This document shows positions 28,309 to 38,210 of a stretch of 64,000 bases of DNA, one piece after another. The stretch lies in the NCBI RefSeq assembly GCF_010882175.1, contig NZ_WKLH01000001.1, positions 1,009,464-1,073,463 on the forward strand, read 5' to 3'. The notes below the pieces were generated by a model that was not told the DNA's origin, ran no database searches, and saw only the letters and a program-made list of their open reading frames with translations. The position numbers and the translations under genes are program-made. How positions within the stretch are numbered: position 1 is the stretch's first letter; each line of letters opens with the position of its first letter. This stretch comes from Mangrovibacterium lignilyticum (GTDB lineage Bacteria > Bacteroidota > Bacteroidia > Bacteroidales > Prolixibacteraceae).

Positions 28309-29931
28309 ATGAGTAGAAAGATAATCATCAGCCTTATTGTTTTAATGGCATTGGTCATGACCAGCCTGATTCTGGTCCAATCCAATTCCATCAAAAAAGC
28401 TTTTGATATTCGGGAAGAACAATTTGATCAAACTGTCAGTCGTGCGCTACGACAAGTGATCGAACGACTGGAACGGGAAGAAATGAACCGCATTTCAAAT
28501 TCGGGCTATTCTTCCTCGTCAACGGGTAGTACTCTTTTTCCGAACATGGGCAGAAATGGCAATTTCGTTCCTCAAAACAGGGGGCAGGGAAAAGCCAGCT
28601 TTTCACTTCGTTTCTACCAAAAAAACGGATCCGGCAATGTTTATAACGAAGAGATTACAATTTACACCGATACCACTGCAAAAGCGCAAACTGAAAGAGG
28701 AAGACCGGGTGAGTTCCCTTCAGCCTTTGACATGTTCCACGACTACGATAGCTATTTCCAGCAAGAATACGAACGGAAAGTTGATGAACGAGCGAGAATT
28801 TACCGGGTTATGCAGAACCAGAAATTCTTTTCAGAGCTACCTCTAAAAGATCGGATCGACCAGAAAATGCTGGAACATTACCTACGCGATGAATTTCGAG
28901 ATACCGGGATTCAGCTGGATTTTAAATATGCGGTAAAATCATTCCCCATGGGGGAAGAACAATTCGTTTTTGGTGATAAAGACTATGCCCCCGCTAACCG
29001 AAAAGAATATAAAGATGTGCTGTTTCCTCGCGATATCGGAGAGCTAAAGCCGAACTATTTGCGGGTTTACTTCCCCAAAAGAGATACATTTTTGCTGAAA
29101 GCAACCGGCTTTATGGTCATACCAACAGCCATTCTGACCTTCATGCTGATCGCAATTTTTGTTTATACCATATTGATTATCCTGAAGCAGAAAAAGCTTT
29201 CTATTATCAAAAATGATTTCATTAACAACATGACTCACGAGTTGAAGACGCCAATTTCAACGATCTCACTGGCGAGTCAGATGCTTCACGACAACAGTGT
29301 CTCAAATACCCAGCGAACGATCGAGCATATTTCAAATATTATTCTGCAGGAAAGTAAACGACTCAGCTTTCAGGTTGAGAAAGTCCTGCAAATGGCAGTA
29401 TTCAATGAAGGACGTCTTAAACTAAAGTTCAAAGAGTTTCACTTTAATGATTTAGTTAGTAATGTTATTATTAACTTTGAACTTAGGGTGAAAAACAAGG
29501 GCGGAAAGCTTGATGCTGAGCTATTGGCAGACCAGGATTTAATAAAAGGCGATGAGGTGCATGTTACCAATGTCATTTTTAACCTGCTGGACAATGCCGT
29601 TAAATACAGCAAGGGAGAACCCCATATTTCGATCAAAACAGAAAATAAAGGCAACTATTTACTGGTGTCTATAAAAGATAACGGAATTGGTATTCCGAAA
29701 GAGCATCTTGACCAAATATTTGAACGATTCTTCCGTGTCCCAACCGGCAATGTGCACGATGTAAAAGGTTTTGGATTGGGCTTGAGCTATGTCAAAAAAA
29801 TAATCGACTCGCACCAAGGGAAGATCAAGGTAGAAAGTATAGTTAATAAGGGAACGAAATTCATCATTTACTTCCCGCTTAATATGAAAGAACATGGAAA
29901 CAAAAGCAAAACTTTTATTGGCCGAAGATGA
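28309..29931 (+). CDS. rprX: Sensor histidine kinase, RprX-like
   Basis: 540 residues from the ATG at 28309; an upstream GTG at 28261 in frame was rejected because the signal-like helix starts at MSRKIIISLIVLMAL. Helix 1 is about 4-22, a periplasmic sensor region of about 240 residues follows, and helix 2 is near 268-292. HisKA carries the His of NNMTHELKTPISTI; HATPase_c has NLLDNAVKYS, DNGIGIPKE and GFGLGLSYVKK. The receiver gene overlaps its end by 38 bp. The pair resembles RprX/RprY of Bacteroides and Porphyromonas, linked there to stress responses. The symbol is a family-level assignment by recollection. Confidence 0.82.
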   Translation: MSRKIIISLIVLMALVMTSLILVQSNSIKKAFDIREEQFDQTVSRALRQVIERLEREEMNRISNSGYSSSSTGSTLFPNMGRNGNFVPQNRGQGKASFSLRFYQKNGSGNVYNEEITIYTDTTAKAQTERGRPGEFPSAFDMFHDYDSYFQQEYERKVDERARIYRVMQNQKFFSELPLKDRIDQKMLEHYLRDEFRDTGIQLDFKYAVKSFPMGEEQFVFGDKDYAPANRKEYKDVLFPRDIGELKPNYLRVYFPKRDTFLLKATGFMVIPTAILTFMLIAIFVYTILIILKQKKLSIIKNDFINNMTHELKTPISTISLASQMLHDNSVSNTQRTIEHISNIILQESKRLSFQVEKVLQMAVFNEGRLKLKFKEFHFNDLVSNVIINFELRVKNKGGKLDAELLADQDLIKGDEVHVTNVIFNLLDNAVKYSKGEPHISIKTENKGNYLLVSIKDNGIGIPKEHLDQIFERFFRVPTGNVHDVKGFGLGLSYVKKIIDSHQGKIKVESIVNKGTKFIIYFPLNMKEHGNKSKTFIGRR

Positions 29932-30595
29932 TGAAAATCTCGGTTTACTTTTAAAAGAATATTTAATTGCCAAAGGATTCGATACCGACTTGTTCGGAGA
30001 TGGAGAATTGGCTTATGCCGGTTTCAAAAAGAGCGAATATAATTTATGCATTCTGGATATAATGATGCCTAAAAAAGATGGCATCTCCGTGGCTCGTGAC
30101 ATCCGTCTGATCAATCAGGACATTCCAATTATTTTCCTTTCAGCCAAAAACCTGAAAGAAGATGTATTAGAGGGATTTAGAACTGGTGCAGATGATTATA
30201 TCACCAAGCCATTCAGTATGGAAGAGCTAATCTTCCGCATTGAAGCTATATTAAGAAGGACAGCGCAGGAAGGAAACAAAAGCGGAACAGAACAAGCTAT
30301 TTTCAAATTAGGACGCTTTACATTCGACCCCCGCAAACAGGTATTGTCCAACGAAGAGAAGGAAGAAAATGTCAAACTAACGACGAAAGAATCGGAACTT
30401 CTTCGTTTGCTGTGTAACAATGCCAATAAGGTTCTGGAACGCAATTTCGCCTTAAAAACGATTTGGATAGACGACAACTATTTCAATGCCCGAAGCATGG
30501 ATGTTTACATCACTAAACTTCGCAAGCACCTGAAAGAAGAACCAGCCGTTGAGATCATCAATGTGCATGGTAAAGGTTACAAACTGATTTTGTGA
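29894..30595 (+). CDS. rprY: OmpR-family response regulator, RprY-like
   Basis: 233 residues: receiver domain 1-125 with Asp pair in LAEDDENLG, phospho-acceptor Asp in CILDIMMPKKDG and Lys in YITKPFS; winged-helix DNA-binding domain 135-233 ending VHGKGYKLIL. It overlaps rprX by 38 bp, which implies coupled translation, and it is followed by a strong terminator. Receiver sequence and the LSAKNLKEDVLEGF loop resemble RprY of Bacteroidota. Target genes cannot be told from the window. Confidence 0.88.
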   Translation: METKAKLLLAEDDENLGLLLKEYLIAKGFDTDLFGDGELAYAGFKKSEYNLCILDIMMPKKDGISVARDIRLINQDIPIIFLSAKNLKEDVLEGFRTGADDYITKPFSMEELIFRIEAILRRTAQEGNKSGTEQAIFKLGRFTFDPRKQVLSNEEKEENVKLTTKESELLRLLCNNANKVLERNFALKTIWIDDNYFNARSMDVYITKLRKHLKEEPAVEIINVHGKGYKLIL

Positions 30596-30618
30596 TAGCA
30601 ACCAATCATACAAACGAC

Positions 30619-30644
30619 AAATCCCGGACAACCGGGATTTTTTT
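30619..30644. terminator. Bidirectional terminator between rprY and the antiporter gene
   Basis: A 9-bp stem, 30619-30627 with 30632-30640 and loop ACAA, ends in a run of T on the plus strand and has A-rich sequence on the other side. It serves rprY (+) and possibly the converging antiporter gene (-). Confidence 0.85.
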
Positions 30645-30660
30645 GCTCCAAACTAGTTGC

Positions 30661-32649
30661 CTAGGATTGTTCGTCTTTCCCAAATAAATCGAAGGCCCTG
30701 GTGATTTGCTCTGATCGTCCCATAATGTACACGATATCATTTTCCTCTAAAACACATTTGGGCTCGGGATGCTCAATCAATTTTTCGTTGCGCAAAATGG
30801 CAACCAACGTCACACCATAAACTTTCCGGAACTGAATATCTTTGATACTCTTACCAATCACCTCAGAAGCTTCCCGCACTTTCAACGCAATAATATCCAA
30901 ATTTGGCAACTCCTTAAATATCTGATTGGAATCATCACTTTCGTCCCGAAAAATACCATAATGATCGTCCCTTATTTTCGCAATTAGCCGATTAATCTCC
31001 CTTTTCGGCACCAAACGCTTATTCAACACTTTCTCGAACAAATCAATTGCTGTTTCAAATTCTTCGGGAATAACCTGGTTCGCTCCAATCCGGTAAAGCT
31101 CATCAACATCAAAAACATGTTTGGTACGAACGATGATAAAAACATGCGGATTCAAATGGCGAATCTTCTCAATAACTGACATCGCCGTAATCAGGTTTCC
31201 AACCGAAATCACCACGACATCCGCCGTGTTGATGTGCGCCTTTTCCAGAATAGGTTCATTTATTGCATCGCCGTAAATAACGGTTTCTCCCTTTTCCTGC
31301 AATTTTTTCACAATCCCCGGATCGAATATGATAGAAATATACGGTAGGTTGACGTACTTGGCCATGACTGATAAGTTAACAGCCCGGGAATCCTTACCTA
31401 TGAAAACGACATGGTTCTTATAGGCCGGAACTTCAATCTGTGGAAGGGGGAACAAACCTTCAACCAACACTTCAGGAAGGGGCAACTTTAACAGCAAATT
31501 GGCAACCCGCCGCGACCCCATAATGAGTATCGGAGTAACCGACATACTGATAATAGCCACAGCCAAAAATAGCTGGTAATATTCTTCGGCTATAATTTGA
31601 TACTTCATGCCACTTTGAGCCAGAATAAACGAGAATTCACCAACCTGGCACAAGGCAAAACCAACCATCACTGTTCCCCTGAAAGTGTGTCCAAGGACAA
31701 AAGCTGTGCCTCCGGCAATTACCGTCTTCAAAACCAACACCAGGAGCACCGTACCAAATACCAGAATTGGATTCTCAACTACAAAGCCGAGATTCAATAA
31801 CATCCCGATACTAACAAAAAAGAAACTGGTAAATGTATCCCTAAATGGAATCAGGTGTCCGAAAGCATTGTGGCTGTACTCCGAATCGGAAATCATCAGG
31901 CCTGCCAGGAAGGCACCAAAAGCCAGCGAGATTCCCATTTGTGCAGTCAATAACGCAACGGACAAGCAAATAACAAAGATACTCATCATAAAGAGTTCCT
32001 GATTTTTGGTATGAGCGACCATTTGCAGAACCTTTGGCATAAGCCAACGATTGCCAACATACACCAACCCAACCAAAACAACAGTTTTCCCTAAGAGTAA
32101 CAGAAGTTCATTCGATTGGTCACCACTTTCACCGGCCAGCATAGGTGTCAAAAGCAGCAATGGAATCAGGATTATATCCTGAAAAATAAGGATCCCGACA
32201 ACCGTCCGTCCGTAATTTGACGTTATTTCAGAGCGCTCTTGCATTAGTTTCAGAACGACAGCTGTACTACTCAAGGCGGTCAGAAAACCCACGAACAGAG
32301 CACCAGGCCAGTCGATGTTGTACAACCGGGCAATCAACAACGTAATTCCGGCGGTTAACAGCAGCTGCATGAAACCACCAACAAAGACAACCTTCCGGAT
32401 TTTAAACAGGTGATTAATCGAAAACTCCAACCCGATCGTAAACATCAACAGCACAACCCCAATCTCTGCCATCAACTCGATAGAATGCGGTTCACGGATT
32501 ACTCCAAGCGCATACGGACCCGCAACCACTCCTGTAACCAAGTAACCAATAATCGTTGGAATTTTGATTTTGGTAAACAAATAATTAACCGAGGTTGACA
32601 AGGCAAAGATGATAACAATATCAATCAAAAGACTGAGATCCATTTCCAT
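30661..32649 (-). CDS. KefB/KefC-type cation:proton antiporter with RCK domains
   Basis: 662 residues. The N-terminal ~385 residues have about 12 hydrophobic helices of the CPA2 Na+/H+ exchanger fold (VVAGPYALG, LLMFTIGLEF, GFLTALSSTAVVLKLM, FGAFLAGLMISDSE). A TrkA-N domain (about 415-530, NHVVFIGKDSRAVNL then IYGDAINEPIL) and a TrkA-C domain (about 570-655) follow and should gate transport by NAD(H) or another nucleotide. The role is K+ or Na+ exchange for H+ in pH and osmotic balance. The first Gly-rich loop of the TrkA-N domain is altered (GKDSRA instead of GxGxxG), which may change ligand choice. The gene is monocistronic. Confidence 0.88.
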   Translation of the reverse strand: MEMDLSLLIDIVIIFALSTSVNYLFTKIKIPTIIGYLVTGVVAGPYALGVIREPHSIELMAEIGVVLLMFTIGLEFSINHLFKIRKVVFVGGFMQLLLTAGITLLIARLYNIDWPGALFVGFLTALSSTAVVLKLMQERSEITSNYGRTVVGILIFQDIILIPLLLLTPMLAGESGDQSNELLLLLGKTVVLVGLVYVGNRWLMPKVLQMVAHTKNQELFMMSIFVICLSVALLTAQMGISLAFGAFLAGLMISDSEYSHNAFGHLIPFRDTFTSFFFVSIGMLLNLGFVVENPILVFGTVLLVLVLKTVIAGGTAFVLGHTFRGTVMVGFALCQVGEFSFILAQSGMKYQIIAEEYYQLFLAVAIISMSVTPILIMGSRRVANLLLKLPLPEVLVEGLFPLPQIEVPAYKNHVVFIGKDSRAVNLSVMAKYVNLPYISIIFDPGIVKKLQEKGETVIYGDAINEPILEKAHINTADVVVISVGNLITAMSVIEKIRHLNPHVFIIVRTKHVFDVDELYRIGANQVIPEEFETAIDLFEKVLNKRLVPKREINRLIAKIRDDHYGIFRDESDDSNQIFKELPNLDIIALKVREASEVIGKSIKDIQFRKVYGVTLVAILRNEKLIEHPEPKCVLEENDIVYIMGRSEQITRAFDLFGKDEQS

Positions 32650-32806
32650 AATAAATCCTGTTTAAAATTTTGTGCTGAATTAAAGCCGGGAGCTACAACG
32701 ATGAAAATACGACATATTTGACTATTCCCGATACATTTTGATTGCATTTCTAAATAATCATTCTCGTTTATTTAAGATAAAACGCGTGTTGGATTTCAAT
32801 CACAAA

Positions 32807-32835
32807 AAAAATCCGCTCTGGAGGAACGGATTTTT
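32807..32835 (-). terminator. Intrinsic terminator after lepA
   Basis: A 9-bp stem (AAAAATCCG with CGGATTTTT) around an 11-nt loop, followed on the minus strand by T-runs. It lies 29 bp after the lepA stop. Confidence 0.8.
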
Positions 32836-32863
32836 GTATTTTGATGTTATACTAAATTCAATC

Positions 32864-34651
32864 TTAGTCTAGCTTCAGTACCGCAAGGAAAGCTTTTTGA
32901 GGTACCTCAACATTACCAACCTGCTTCATTCGTTTCTTTCCTTTTTTCTGTTTTTCCAGCAGCTTCCGTTTCCGGGTAATGTCACCACCATAACACTTGG
33001 CTGTAACATCTTTCCGCACGGCCTTGATGGTTTCACGGGCAATAATTTTTGCACCAATAGCTGCCTGAATAGCAATATCAAACTGTTGGCGCGGAATCAA
33101 CTCTCTGAGTTTTTCACACATCCGACGTCCTAAATTGTAAGCATTATCGAAGTGAATAAGAGAGGACAGAGCGTCCACCATTTCACCGTTCAGTAAAATA
33201 TCCAAACGAACTAATTTGGCTGGTCTAAAGCCAATCATATGATAGTCGAAAGATGCATAACCTTTCGAAATGGATTTCAACTTATCATAGAAATCAAAAA
33301 CGATTTCACCCAGCGGCATATCAAAAGTCAGCTCAGCCCTTTCAGCCGTCAAGTACTCCTGTTTGGTCAGCAATCCGCGTTTGTCCATACACAAACTCAT
33401 CACCTGCCCAATGAAATCGGACTTGGTAATAATCTGTGCACGAATAAATGGTTCTTCAATCTCGTTTATTTTATTCGCTGCAGGCAAGCCACTGGGGTTA
33501 TAAACGTGCGTGACTTCGCCATCGGTCGTATGTACCAGGTACGAAACGTTGGGAACTGTAGTAATCACGTTCATATCAAATTCGCGATCCAAACGTTCCT
33601 GAATAATTTCCATGTGCAACATTCCCAGGAAACCACACCGGAAACCAAAGCCCAATGCTGCTGATGATTCCGGCTCGTAAGTCAGGGAGGCATCGTTCAA
33701 CTGCAACTTTTCCATCGCAGCACGCAGATCCTCGTAATCGTCAGAGTCGATGGGGTAAACACCGGCAAATACCATCGGCTTTACTTCCTCGAATCCTTCG
33801 ATTGCCTTTTCACACTGCCGGTCTTTATGGGTAATGGTATCACCAACTTTTACTTCTTTTGCTGTTTTAATCCCCGAAATAATGTAGCCCACATCTCCTG
33901 TGCTCAATGTATTTCGTGGCTCAAGCCCCAGGCGAAGTACACCTATCTCCTGAACATCGTAATTTCTTTTCGTGTTGACGAACCGAACCATTTCTCCTTT
34001 CCGAATCGTTCCGTTTAAAACTTTAAAGTAAGCAATCACTCCCCGAAACGGATTGAACACGGAGTCAAAAATCAGCGCTTGTAACGGTGCCTCAGGGTCT
34101 CCTACAGGCGCTGGAACACTCTTGACAATACGTTCCAAAATATCTTGAACGCCTTCGCCGGTTTTACCACTTGCCCTTATTATATCGGAGCGGTCGCAAC
34201 CAATCAAGTCAATAATCTGATCTTCCACAACTTCGGGCATGGCGTTAGGAAGGTCCATTTTATTTAGGATCGGAATAATTTCCAAATCATGTTCAATGGC
34301 CAGGTAGAGGTTTGAAATGGTCTGCGCCTGAATCCCTTGCGTTGAATCGATAATCAGCAAGGCTCCTTCACAAGCAGCTATTGAACGGGAAACTTCGTAC
34401 GAGAAGTCAACGTGTCCCGGAGTATCAATCAAGTTCAATACATATTTTTCACCATCTTGCTCATAATCCATCTGTATGGCATGACTCTTAATGGTGATTC
34501 CTCTCTCCTTCTCTAGATCCATACTATCCAACACCTGAGCATGCATATCTCGTTCACTCACTGTCTTTGTAATTTCCAGTAAGCGATCTGCTAAAGTACT
34601 CTTCCCGTGATCGATATGGGCAATAATGCAAAAATTGCGGATGTTCTTCAT
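32864..34651 (-). CDS. lepA: Elongation factor 4
   Basis: 595 residues from the ATG at 34651, where [18 protein letters not shown] begins; the frame is open to 34705 but the additional 18 residues are not part of the family. EF4 is a ribosomal GTPase that affects elongation and initiation under stress. G1 [10 protein letters not shown]3 DTPGHVDF and G4 NKMDLP are present, and the C-terminal domain carries [20 protein letters not shown], diagnostic of LepA. Monocistronic and divergent from the LAB_N protein gene. Confidence 0.97.
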   Translation of the reverse strand: MKNIRNFCIIAHIDHGKSTLADRLLEITKTVSERDMHAQVLDSMDLEKERGITIKSHAIQMDYEQDGEKYVLNLIDTPGHVDFSYEVSRSIAACEGALLIIDSTQGIQAQTISNLYLAIEHDLEIIPILNKMDLPNAMPEVVEDQIIDLIGCDRSDIIRASGKTGEGVQDILERIVKSVPAPVGDPEAPLQALIFDSVFNPFRGVIAYFKVLNGTIRKGEMVRFVNTKRNYDVQEIGVLRLGLEPRNTLSTGDVGYIISGIKTAKEVKVGDTITHKDRQCEKAIEGFEEVKPMVFAGVYPIDSDDYEDLRAAMEKLQLNDASLTYEPESSAALGFGFRCGFLGMLHMEIIQERLDREFDMNVITTVPNVSYLVHTTDGEVTHVYNPSGLPAANKINEIEEPFIRAQIITKSDFIGQVMSLCMDKRGLLTKQEYLTAERAELTFDMPLGEIVFDFYDKLKSISKGYASFDYHMIGFRPAKLVRLDILLNGEMVDALSSLIHFDNAYNLGRRMCEKLRELIPRQQFDIAIQAAIGAKIIARETIKAVRKDVTAKCYGGDITRKRKLLEKQKKGKKRMKQVGNVEVPQKAFLAVLKLD

Positions 34652-34829
34652 CTGGTTAATTTTCAAAATTCTATTAGCCGATTTTCCCAATGTGATTTTG
34701 CGCAAAGATATTCAATTTTTGGGAACAATTACTGCCAGCCTAAAGCGTTAGGAAACTTTAAACTAATGTTAGCGAACAAGAGGATTTTGCAAAAATCAGC
34801 TATTTAAATTATCGGGAATAATATTCCAG

Positions 34830-34837
34830 TATATTTG
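34830..34837 (+). promoter_or_regulatory. -7 box TATATTTG of the LAB_N protein gene
   Basis: An exact TAnnTTTG match 17 bp before the ATG at 34855. The -33 element is not clear. Confidence 0.4.
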
Positions 34838-34854
34838 CAGGGCAAAAAGAAGTT

Positions 34855-35550
34855 ATGGAGATGGATCACTTCCTGATTATTTCAATTGGATTTATTGCTC
34901 AAATCCTGTTTTTTGGTCGTACGATTGTTCAATGGTTTAAATCGGAACACGAAGGTAAAGTACTCTCACCGACCTTGTTTTGGAAGATTAGCCTACTTGG
35001 TTCTATATTGATGCTGACCTATGGGATCTTACGTCAAGATGCCGCTATCTTAATTGGTCAAATCCTGGTTTATTTCATTTACGTGCGAAATATCCAGCTC
35101 AAAAATGACTGGAGGTCAATGTCATTAATCCTGCGGATTTTTATCATCATTACCCCAATTGCAATTCTTTCCTATTTGTTTTTCGGAACAAATTACTCGT
35201 TAGCTACTTTTTTCAACAACGAAAAAAACCCGCCCCTACTCATGTTTTGGGGAATTGCCGCACAGGTTACATTCATCTCTCGCTTTTTCTACCAATGGAT
35301 TTATTCTGAAAATAAAAAAGAATCTATCCTACCCGTTGGCTTCTGGATTATCAGTATTTGTGGCTCCATTATGAATTTCATCTACGGTATTTTTCGCCTA
35401 GATCCGGTGCTGTTAGCTGCACATAGTTTCGGCATGTTTGTGTATCTTCGTAATATTTTAATTCACTATAATAAAAAGAGTTTATTTTCCCGGATGGATG
35501 TGCCGGTTATTAATAAGCTCATTGCCCGAATCTCAGGGAAAATTAAATAG
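34855..35550 (+). CDS. Membrane protein with two tandem LAB_N (lipid-A-disaccharide synthase N-terminal) domains
   Basis: 231 residues with about 6-7 transmembrane helices. Two similar halves are visible: IAQILFFGRTIVQWFKSE ... LTYGILRQDAAILIGQ ... YVRNIQL (about 10-85) and AAQVTFISRFFYQWIYSE ... FIYGIFRLDPVLLAAH ... YLRNILI (about 138-215). This is the small domain found before LpxB in some proteins and as stand-alone membrane proteins. Its function is not established; association with lipid A or lipid-linked sugar modification is inferred. The next gene, a nucleotide-sugar epimerase, follows by 10 bp. Confidence 0.85.
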   Translation: MEMDHFLIISIGFIAQILFFGRTIVQWFKSEHEGKVLSPTLFWKISLLGSILMLTYGILRQDAAILIGQILVYFIYVRNIQLKNDWRSMSLILRIFIIITPIAILSYLFFGTNYSLATFFNNEKNPPLLMFWGIAAQVTFISRFFYQWIYSENKKESILPVGFWIISICGSIMNFIYGIFRLDPVLLAAHSFGMFVYLRNILIHYNKKSLFSRMDVPVINKLIARISGKIK

Positions 35551-35560
35551 CAATTTCAAT

Positions 35561-36544
35561 ATGGCAATTATTCTTGTTACAGGTTGCGCGGGGTTCATTG
35601 GATCTCATTTAACTGAACGATTATTAAGTGATGGTCATCAAATTGTGGGGATTGATAATTTTGATCCTTTCTACGATCGCAATGTAAAAGAGCGCAACAT
35701 GAGATCATTTCTGGAAAACCCATCTTTTCAATTCTTCGAACTGGATTTAATAGATGGCCCGGAAATGGAAAAACACCTTTCGGCTATTCCAATCGAAGCC
35801 ATTGTACACTTAGCTGGAAAAGCCGGTGTACGCCCTTCAATTGCCGCTCCGCACTCTTACACCAAAGCAAATATAACTGCCACTCAGAACATTCTGGAGA
35901 TGATGCGTAAACGTGGAATCCGAAAAATGGCTTTTGCCTCGTCTTCCTCCGTTTATGGGAATACCAAGGAAATTCCTTTTCACGAAAAACAGGACGTGAG
36001 TAATCCAATCTCACCCTATGCCTTTACAAAGAAAGCGTGCGAGCTAGCAACATATACGTATCACTCGCTTTATGATCTGGATATCATCAACATGCGTTTT
36101 TTCACTGTTTTTGGCCCTCGTCAACGACCGGATCTGGCAATTCATAAATTCACGAAGTTGATCATAAATAAAGAGGAAATCCCCATGTTTGGCGATGGTA
36201 GCTCTTCACGCGACTACACCTATTTTGAAGACACCGTTAACGGAATATGCGGAGCGTTGAATTACCTTTTTGAGCACGAGAAAGTATACGAAATCGTCAA
36301 CCTTGGCAATAATAAACCGGTGAAGTTAACCGCTATGATTTCCGCCATTGAAAAAGCGACCGGCGAAAAAGCCATCATCAAACAACTTCCAATGCAGGCT
36401 GGCGATGTAGATATTACCTATGCCAATATTGAGAAGGCTAAAAGCATGTTAGGTTATAACCCGCAATATTCTTTTGAGGACGGCGTCCGCAATTTTGTAG
36501 AATGGTACAAGAAAACCGCTTTGCACAATTCCCAATCCCGTTAA
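35561..36544 (+). CDS. NAD-dependent nucleotide-sugar epimerase (UDP-glucuronate 4-epimerase-like)
   Basis: 327 residues from the ATG at 35561 (MAIILVTGCAG); the frame reaches an upstream ATG at 35498 inside the preceding gene, which was rejected because the Rossmann fold starts here. Motifs: TGCAGFIGSHL (7-17), HLAGKAGVRPS, SSSSVYG, the YxxxK pair in SPYAFTKK, and GDGSSSRDYTY near the substrate site. GKAGVRPS and MFGDGSSSRDYTY favour a UDP-glucuronate 4-epimerase (CapI-like). The preceding LAB_N gene is 10 bp away, so both may act on envelope glycolipids. The stop overlaps the converging START gene stop within a TTAATTAA palindrome. Confidence 0.86.
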   Translation: MAIILVTGCAGFIGSHLTERLLSDGHQIVGIDNFDPFYDRNVKERNMRSFLENPSFQFFELDLIDGPEMEKHLSAIPIEAIVHLAGKAGVRPSIAAPHSYTKANITATQNILEMMRKRGIRKMAFASSSSVYGNTKEIPFHEKQDVSNPISPYAFTKKACELATYTYHSLYDLDIINMRFFTVFGPRQRPDLAIHKFTKLIINKEEIPMFGDGSSSRDYTYFEDTVNGICGALNYLFEHEKVYEIVNLGNNKPVKLTAMISAIEKATGEKAIIKQLPMQAGDVDITYANIEKAKSMLGYNPQYSFEDGVRNFVEWYKKTALHNSQSR

Positions 36545-37185
36545 TTAATCGCGGCTAACAAGTCTTTCAGTGTAGCAAAGTCCTTCCTGAAGATATGCTT
36601 CACTACCGGATCTTGTAGGCTACGCGGTACTTGGGGAGGCATGTGACAGCACACTTCAAAAATTATCTGTACCCGATTTGCCTCCAACCGGGTAATTTCC
36701 CACCTGGCCTGATAGTCTTTAATCCTTTTCTTTTTCCTCTTTTCCGGAATAAGATTGTCCTCACTTACAATTACAATCCTCGAGTGATCTTCGCTGAGAT
36801 CAATTCGTTCCTGCCGCGTTACCAAATCCTGATCCTTCAATGGCCAAGGCAGATCCATTATAGTATAGGCATACTGACAATCTCCTTTAACCGCCACAAT
36901 TGTGTCCAATGAGCTAACCCGAGAGACACCGCTCATCCATTTCTTCGTATTTTGTGGCTGACTCAGGAATTTCAAAGCCCGTTCAAAAGAGCAATTCACG
37001 GTCATTTCTATTCGTCGCTCACGCACACGGATATCGTTTCCTATATCTACCCAACGCTCATAATGGGTGATGTCGTCTGATGTCAGGATGCAAGTCCATG
37101 CCTCCGCTTCGTTCCTATCACCTTCTTCTGCACTGGCAGAAAAGTGCCAAAAGATCATCAACACCAATACATATTTTGCTAACAT
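36541..37185 (-). CDS. START/SRPBCC lipid-binding domain protein, exported
   Basis: 214 residues. A signal peptide (about 1-19, KYVLVLMIFWHFSASA) should send it to the periplasm. The rest matches the START-like fold: WTCILTSDDITHYERW, RIEMTVNCSFERAL, then the DLPWPLKDQDLVTRQE and ARWEITRL strands and a C-terminal helix ending LKDLLAAIN. START proteins bind hydrophobic ligands such as lipids or polyketides. It is the last gene of a five-gene operon with two SDR-type dehydrogenases, so it may bind a lipid processed by them (inference). Confidence 0.8.
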   Translation of the reverse strand: MLAKYVLVLMIFWHFSASAEEGDRNEAEAWTCILTSDDITHYERWVDIGNDIRVRERRIEMTVNCSFERALKFLSQPQNTKKWMSGVSRVSSLDTIVAVKGDCQYAYTIMDLPWPLKDQDLVTRQERIDLSEDHSRIVIVSEDNLIPEKRKKKRIKDYQARWEITRLEANRVQIIFEVCCHMPPQVPRSLQDPVVKHIFRKDFATLKDLLAAIN

Positions 37186-37203
37186 GACATTTTCATTTTA
37201 AGG

Positions 37204-38196
37204 TTACTGAACTACCCTGCACTGATCAAGTCGGGCAATTGTTTTCTGCAGACCCACATCGAGGGGAGTAATCGTATAGCCCAGGGTCCTGTGAGCTTTT
37301 TGACTTGATACTTCCCAGTTATACAAGAACCGTTTGAGCCATTTTTTTGTAATCAGAGGCGGTCGACTAGTCACCTTCGTCACCATCTCGAAAAACGAGG
37401 CGATTAACCACAGAAAAACATATGGCAGGTGAATCATTCGAATCCGGATTTCGGTCAGTCGATTCAGCAAATCGAAGAATTCATTAAAACTGCAGTTCTC
37501 ACCTCCCAGTATGTAATTCTCGCCGGATTGCCCTCGCTCCAACACCATCAGGTGGCCGGCAATTACATCGTCAATAAAAACGTAATTCCCAATACTCTTG
37601 CCATTGCACGGTATAAAACGGAACCGACCTTCAACATACATTTTCACCATTCGGGTAACCCCGTTACTTTCACTAAGCAAGCCGGGGCCGAATACACGGG
37701 TTGGGTTTAAAATGAAGACTTCAAACCCATCGCATGCTGCCTCCCGTACGACATGCTCAGCCTCGTCCTTCGTTTTTTCGTACTCTGTCAGATAATCAAC
37801 CGAACGGCTTGTCTCCTCAGTTATCACCTGTGCTAGAGATGGTCCGTATTTACCGGCAGTTGAAGTGTACACAAATTTCTTTACTCCGCCATCTTTGGCT
37901 GCACTTACCAAATTGTAAGTCCCCAAAACATTCACCCGGTAAAATAAATCATCCTCTTTTGCCCACATTTTTGCACAGGCCGCCAGATGATACACAACCT
38001 CACAGCCCTCAACCAATCGGTCAAGAGCCAGCTGATCCGACAGGTTGCCAACAACCTCTTTTACCATCGGGTGTTTAAGCTCCGGTGTTTTTCCCTGGCG
38101 ACGAACCAAGGCGTTTACCCGATATCCCTGGGCTGTCAATGCCTTGACCAATTGACTCCCAACCAAACCACTTGCTCCTGTAACAGCAACTTTCAT
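37204..38196 (-). CDS. NAD(P)-dependent epimerase/dehydratase, 3beta-HSD / dihydroflavonol reductase-like
   Basis: 330 residues of extended SDR type: VTGASGLVGSQLV (4-16), a YHLAACAKMW segment, TSTAGKYG, and the YxxxK pair in YEKTKDEA (about 139-146). A hydrophobic segment (PYVFLWLIASFFEMV, about 264-278) and length fit the 3beta-hydroxysteroid dehydrogenase-like group, which often acts on lipid alcohols. It precedes the START gene by 18 bp and follows the CPBP gene by 14 bp. Substrate unknown. Confidence 0.82.
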   Translation of the reverse strand: MKVAVTGASGLVGSQLVKALTAQGYRVNALVRRQGKTPELKHPMVKEVVGNLSDQLALDRLVEGCEVVYHLAACAKMWAKEDDLFYRVNVLGTYNLVSAAKDGGVKKFVYTSTAGKYGPSLAQVITEETSRSVDYLTEYEKTKDEAEHVVREAACDGFEVFILNPTRVFGPGLLSESNGVTRMVKMYVEGRFRFIPCNGKSIGNYVFIDDVIAGHLMVLERGQSGENYILGGENCSFNEFFDLLNRLTEIRIRMIHLPYVFLWLIASFFEMVTKVTSRPPLITKKWLKRFLYNWEVSSQKAHRTLGYTITPLDVGLQKTIARLDQCRVVQ

Positions 38197-38210
38197 AGCT
38201 ATCTTCTTTT

